In this document: piece after piece, positions 7,125 through 9,192 of the stretch
How the letters are laid out: each line of letters opens with the position of its first letter
How positions within the stretch are numbered: the first letter of the stretch is position 1
Assembly (NCBI GenBank): GCA_025353985.1
Contig: JANXNT010001268.1
Location: 1 to 9,192, forward strand
Length of the DNA: 9,192 nt
Direction of reading: 5' to 3'
DNA from: Limnoglobus sp.
Lineage (GTDB): Bacteria; Planctomycetota; Planctomycetia; Gemmatales; Gemmataceae
Program-made: the position numbers and the translations under genes
Notes under the pieces: model-generated
What the model was told of the DNA's origin: nothing
Databases searched by the model: none
What the model saw: the letters and a program-made list of their open reading frames with translations, nothing else

Positions 7125-7148
7125 GTGACTTTGCGAATCGCAGGTCAC
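7125..7148 (+). other. Stem-loop ahead of the GT2 gene
   Basis: GTGAC at 7125-7129 pairs with GTCAC at 7144-7148, and inside it TGCG (7132-7135) pairs with CGCA (7139-7142) around an AAT loop. The structure sits in the 88-base gap between the coiled-coil gene and the preferred GT2 start. It lacks a following T-run, so it is not a terminator. It covers an in-frame GTG at 7125 that could otherwise be taken as the start. Confidence 0.35.
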
Positions 7149-7178
7149 GCCGTTGCCTTCCACCGAGTCTTCGCCGCG

Positions 7179-8012
7179 ATGTCGCAAACTTTGCTCCTCG
7201 AACCGCCGCTGAACCCCAGCCACGCGGTGTTTCACGTCGATAGTATCCTCCGCCCCGTCGCTCCGGATCGGCCCCGCATCCACAAGATCATCGCGGTTCT
7301 GCCCGCGTACAACGCCGAGAAAACGCTCGCCGCCACTATTGCCGATTTCCCAGCGGGTTGCGTCGACGAAATCCTCCTCGTCGACGATGGCAGCAAAGAT
7401 CGCACGGTGGAAATCGCGAAACAAATGGGGCTGACGGTGATCGTTCACCCGCAGAACCTCGGCTATGGCGGCAACCAAAAAACCTGCTACCGCTACTGCC
7501 TCGAACGCGGCGCGGACGTGATCGTGATGATCCACCCGGACTATCAATACGATGCGCGGGTGATCCCGCACGCGGTCGGTATCATCGAACTCGGCATCTG
7601 CGATGTCGTGCTCGGCAACCGCGTTCGCTCTCGTAAAGAAGCCCTGAAATGCGGGATGCCGTGGTGGAAGTACATCTGCAATCGCGGGCTGACGATGTTC
7701 GAGAACGTCGCGCTCGGCCAGAACCTCGGCGAGTTTCATAGCGGCTTCCGCGTCTATCGCCGCCAAGTTCTCGAAACGATCCCGTTCGACCGCAACAGCA
7801 ACGACTTCGTCTTCGACACGCAATTCCTCGTGCAAGCCGTCCACTTCGGCTTCCGCCTCGGCGACGTCCCGGTGCCGGTGCGCTATTTCAATGAAGCGAG
7901 CCAAATCAACTTCGGCCGCAGCACGAAGTACGGCCTCGAAACGCTCCGCGCCGTCTGGCAATTCTGGCTAAACAAACTCGGCATCTGGAAAAGCCCACTG
8001 TTTCAGAAGTGA
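7179..8012 (+). CDS. GT2 family glycosyltransferase, DPM1/DPG-synthase-like
   Basis: From ATG 7179 the protein has 277 residues; an in-frame GTG at 7125 would add 18 residues that do not resemble the family. Neither start has a strong ribosome site. The GT-A domain begins at about residue 36: VLPAYNAEKTL (40-50), EILLVDDGSKDRT (64-76, nucleotide-binding Asp pair at 69-70), NLGYGGNQKTC (93-103), then IHPDYQYD (118-125), where the usual DxD is replaced by HPD with D121 kept. Later come GEFHSGFRVYRR (184-195), NSNDFVFDTQFL (206-217) and VPVPVRYFNEAS (230-241), all typical of bacterial dolichyl-phosphate-mannose-synthase-like GT2 proteins in O-antigen clusters. There are no C-terminal transmembrane helices. 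These enzymes usually transfer a sugar to polyprenyl phosphate or start or extend a lipid-linked glycan; the exact donor is unknown. It is the last glycosyltransferase of the operon. Confidence 0.92.
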   Translation: MSQTLLLEPPLNPSHAVFHVDSILRPVAPDRPRIHKIIAVLPAYNAEKTLAATIADFPAGCVDEILLVDDGSKDRTVEIAKQMGLTVIVHPQNLGYGGNQKTCYRYCLERGADVIVMIHPDYQYDARVIPHAVGIIELGICDVVLGNRVRSRKEALKCGMPWWKYICNRGLTMFENVALGQNLGEFHSGFRVYRRQVLETIPFDRNSNDFVFDTQFLVQAVHFGFRLGDVPVPVRYFNEASQINFGRSTKYGLETLRAVWQFWLNKLGIWKSPLFQK

Positions 8013-8080
8013 ACCCTCGCGAAGCGTTCCGCTACACTACCCGAGTATCCCCGTAAATCGCGACAACCCGAAAGGCACAC

Positions 8081-8512
8081 ATGGCTACCGAACCGACGCC
8101 GGAGTTCAAATCGCAGCAATTCGAGTTCACCGAGGAGCACAACCGCACGATTAGCGGGCTAGCCGATTCGATGAAGGCGCTGGCCTCGTTGATGTTGTTG
8201 CTCGGGTTGGCTTTTACGATTTTCTTCGCGCTCCAACTCGTGACCTCGCTACAAAGCCATGCCGGTTACGCACCGACGGTCGGGTTGGCGGCCGCGATGT
8301 TGCTTTGCCTGTCGATCGGCTTCTGGACCGGCGGTTCCGCCAATGCGTTTCGCAAAGTCGTCGAAACCAAAAACGAAGACGTCTGGCACCTCATGAAGGC
8401 ACTCGGCAAGCTGCACAGCATGTATTCGCTCTTGCGAACGATCATCCTCGGTAGCCTACTACTCGCAGTCGTCGGGCTGGCACTTCTGGTGGTGAACATG
8501 ATCCAGAAGTGA
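8081..8512 (+). CDS. Small three-helix membrane protein of unknown function
   Basis: This 143-residue protein starts at ATG 8081 with an AAAGG ribosome site (8071-8075). A TACACT -10-like box at 8033-8038 could give it its own promoter, but no good -35 is seen; read-through from the glycosyltransferase operon 68 bases upstream is equally possible. The N-terminus is polar (FEFTEEHNRTISGLADSMKAL at 14-34, with the central EEHN near 18-21), followed by hydrophobic helices at about 33-55, 65-85 and 117-139. Between helices two and three is an amphipathic segment with ANAFRKVVETKNEDVWHLMKA-like character (88-107). I recognise no catalytic residues. Similar small membrane proteins seem common in planctomycetes, but I cannot name a family. 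An intrinsic terminator follows 39 bases after the stop, so this is the last gene of its transcript. Confidence 0.85.
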   Translation: MATEPTPEFKSQQFEFTEEHNRTISGLADSMKALASLMLLLGLAFTIFFALQLVTSLQSHAGYAPTVGLAAAMLLCLSIGFWTGGSANAFRKVVETKNEDVWHLMKALGKLHSMYSLLRTIILGSLLLAVVGLALLVVNMIQK

Positions 8513-8551
8513 GATTTTCGTCTCTCATAATCGTCGTAAGTCCGAATTGCG

Positions 8552-8584
8552 AACACTCCAAAACCGTGTTTTCGGGTGTTTTTT
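8552..8584 (+). terminator. Intrinsic (Rho-independent) terminator
   Basis: The arm AACACTCCAAAAC (8552-8564) pairs with GTTTTCGGGTGTT (8568-8580) over 13 positions, with one G-T wobble (8557 with 8575), one mismatch (8559 with 8573) and a three-base loop. The 3' arm runs into six T residues (8579-8584). Orientation and position fit the end of the 8081-8512 transcript, and possibly of the whole operon. Confidence 0.8.
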
Positions 8585-8643
8585 CGTCTTAAAACGCCAC
8601 TTTTTGATCGTCTTTTGCTTGTCGGTTTCGGGCAATTTTGCCG

Positions 8644-8822
8644 GATCCTGTGATCCTGTCATGGGTTATGGCGACCGCAATCGGTCCGCGACTCGTCGCA
8701 AGTACCGACCGTTTCGCGTCACTATGCGACCAAAAATCGACCGTGCGCGCCTTTATCTATGTCACGGCGCGCCTTTTCTATGTCATTTCGGCGCACTTTT
8801 GAGTACGTCCGTGCAGGACACA
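8644..8822. repeat. Tandem and iterated short repeats, possibly a mobile element end
   Basis: GATCCTGT occurs twice head to tail (8644-8651, 8652-8659). A (G/C/T)CGACC hexamer recurs at 8671-8676, 8705-8710, 8726-8731 and 8737-8742. Then a 21-base unit GCGCGCCTTTATCTATGTCAC (8745-8765; shown here for its key core CTATGTCA) is repeated 22 bases on as a 20-base copy lacking one A (8767-8786), followed by a partial copy GGCGCACTTTT (8790-8800) and a GTCC/GGAC inverted repeat (8807-8819). Multiple ~20-base repeats with GGCGC and TTTT blocks are characteristic of IS21-family element ends. No istA or istB gene is present, so at most this is a solo or relic end. The repeats are seen directly; the IS21 link is inference. 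Confidence 0.4.
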
Positions 8823-8892
8823 CAATTCTGACTTACGTCATTTCCACGCAAACTTATTGACTTCGCGAAATCGTGTGGGTGAACGAAAACAG

Positions 8893-8958
8893 CTCGCCAA
8901 TCGGCGAGATTTTGTGAGGTGGGAACGACCTCTTGGCGAGCGGGGGAGGTGACTCCCC
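8893..8958 (+). repeat. Structured palindromic segment with GNRA-capped hairpin
   Basis: CTCGCC (8893-8898) can pair with GGCGAG at 8903-8908, or as CTCGCCAA (8893-8900) with TTGGCGAG at 8933-8940; the two pairings exclude each other. The second encloses GAGGT/ACCTC (8916-8920 with 8928-8932). Directly after comes GGGGAG (8943-8948) paired with CTCCCC (8953-8958) across a GTGA loop, which as RNA is a GNRA tetraloop. It resembles the REP-like GC-rich hairpins scattered between genes in planctomycetes, but a small structured RNA cannot be excluded. Confidence 0.45.
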
Positions 8959-9020
8959 TGATTCTTCCTGCGTCGTGGGCGATGTGCATTTTCGATGCTG
9001 CGATCGTTCTCCATTCGCGT

Positions 9021-9155
9021 TGCGGGAATTAGCCGCGACGCGGAGTCTTCGGAGCGGAGCGCGTGCGCGTCACCCATATTCGGGGATTGTCTGGAGGTGG
9101 GTGAAGTCCACGCGCTCCGCTACGCAAAGCCTGCGCGTCGCGGCTAATTCGCGCA
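9021..9155. repeat. Long palindrome (imperfect inverted repeat, about 135 bases)
   Basis: Three nested pairing blocks form one long hairpin. The outer block pairs 9021-9042 with 9134-9155 over 22 positions with a single mismatch (9025 with 9151), including a perfect 17-base core GAATTAGCCGCGACGCG. The middle block pairs GCGGAGCGCGTG (9054-9065) with CACGCGCTCCGC (9109-9120) perfectly. The inner block pairs TCACCCA (9070-9076) with TGGGTGA (9098-9104), leaving a loop of 21 bases (9077-9097). Such a structure suggests a mobile palindromic repeat (REP/BIME or MITE-like) or a folded RNA. No T-run follows on either strand close to the stem, so it is not an ordinary terminator. Confidence 0.7.
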
Positions 9156-9192
9156 CATTAAAACTGCATGTGATGGTGGATTAGTGGGCGGA

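Larger units (their letters stand above)
8585..9192. other. Gene-free, repeat-rich intergenic stretch
   Basis: No open frame here has a credible start, ribosome site or recognisable protein. The short frames at 8547-8831 and 8933-9184 run through the terminator and the palindromes and read as low-complexity arginine-rich noise. The stretch holds tandem repeats (8644-8822), a structured segment (8893-8958) and a long palindrome (9021-9155), described separately. About 80 bases between 8823 and 8892 show nothing clear; a TTGACT at 8857-8862 lacks a -10 partner. Confidence 0.6.

Noticed and set aside
7113..7961. Open frame of 282 codons antisense to the GT2 gene
   Set aside because: It mirrors the GT2 codons and has an acidic, low-complexity composition; the GT2 motifs on the plus strand are decisive.
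8745..8800. Possible CRISPR array
   Set aside because: The copies are adjacent with almost no spacer, are imperfect, and there are no cas genes; this is a tandem repeat.
8547..8831. Open frame of 94 codons after the three-helix protein gene
   Set aside because: It begins upstream of the intrinsic terminator and runs through it and the tandem repeats; no ribosome site and no protein-like pattern.
8857..8885. Possible promoter with TTGACT
   Set aside because: No -10-like hexamer is found at 16-19 bases and no gene lies downstream in the window.
8933..9184. Open frame of 83 codons at the right end
   Set aside because: It is made largely of the GNRA hairpin and long palindrome, so its sequence is dictated by inverted repeats rather than protein coding.

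Overview
The window is chromosomal bacterial DNA of fairly high GC with densely packed genes. The overall look (a KamA-type radical SAM enzyme, a surface-glycan gene cluster, small three-helix membrane proteins of unknown function, GC-rich palindromic intergenic repeats) suggests a planctomycete, possibly close to the Gemmataceae. That assignment is inference from general familiarity; there is no rRNA or other marker gene here to prove it.

Layout. (1) 1-727, minus strand: the N-terminal 242 codons of a lysine 2,3-aminomutase-family radical SAM enzyme, running off the left edge. (2) 728-1077: a gene-free gap with several inverted repeats and one perfect consensus DnaA box. (3) 1078-2775, minus strand: a large polytopic membrane protein resembling GT-C type membrane glycosyltransferases. 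(4) 2776-2939: a divergent promoter region with a good sigma70-like promoter facing left and a weaker one facing right. (5) 2940-8012, plus strand: a tight glycan operon made of a GT2-GT4 fusion glycosyltransferase, a GT4 glycosyltransferase whose start overlaps or abuts the previous stop, a long stand-alone coiled-coil protein with a basic amphipathic N-terminus, and a DPM1-like GT2 glycosyltransferase. (6) 8081-8512, plus strand: a small three-helix membrane protein, followed by a clear intrinsic terminator at 8552-8584. (7) 8585-9192: about 600 bases with no credible gene, but rich in tandem and inverted repeats, including a 135-base long palindrome at 9021-9155.

How the genes work together. 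The four plus-strand genes 2940-8012 are probably co-transcribed and probably build a surface polysaccharide or glycoconjugate: three soluble or membrane-associated glycosyltransferases on the cytoplasmic face, plus a coiled-coil protein that could tether or space them. The divergent GT-C-like membrane protein may act on the same product from the periplasmic side. The KamA fragment and the three-helix protein have no visible link to this pathway.

The points most worth a second look are the fusion glycosyltransferase that seems to have lost key donor-binding residues in both halves, the coiled-coil protein lodged among glycosyltransferases, and the repeat-rich right end (IS21-end-like tandem repeats, a GNRA-capped hairpin with mutually exclusive pairings, and the long palindrome).
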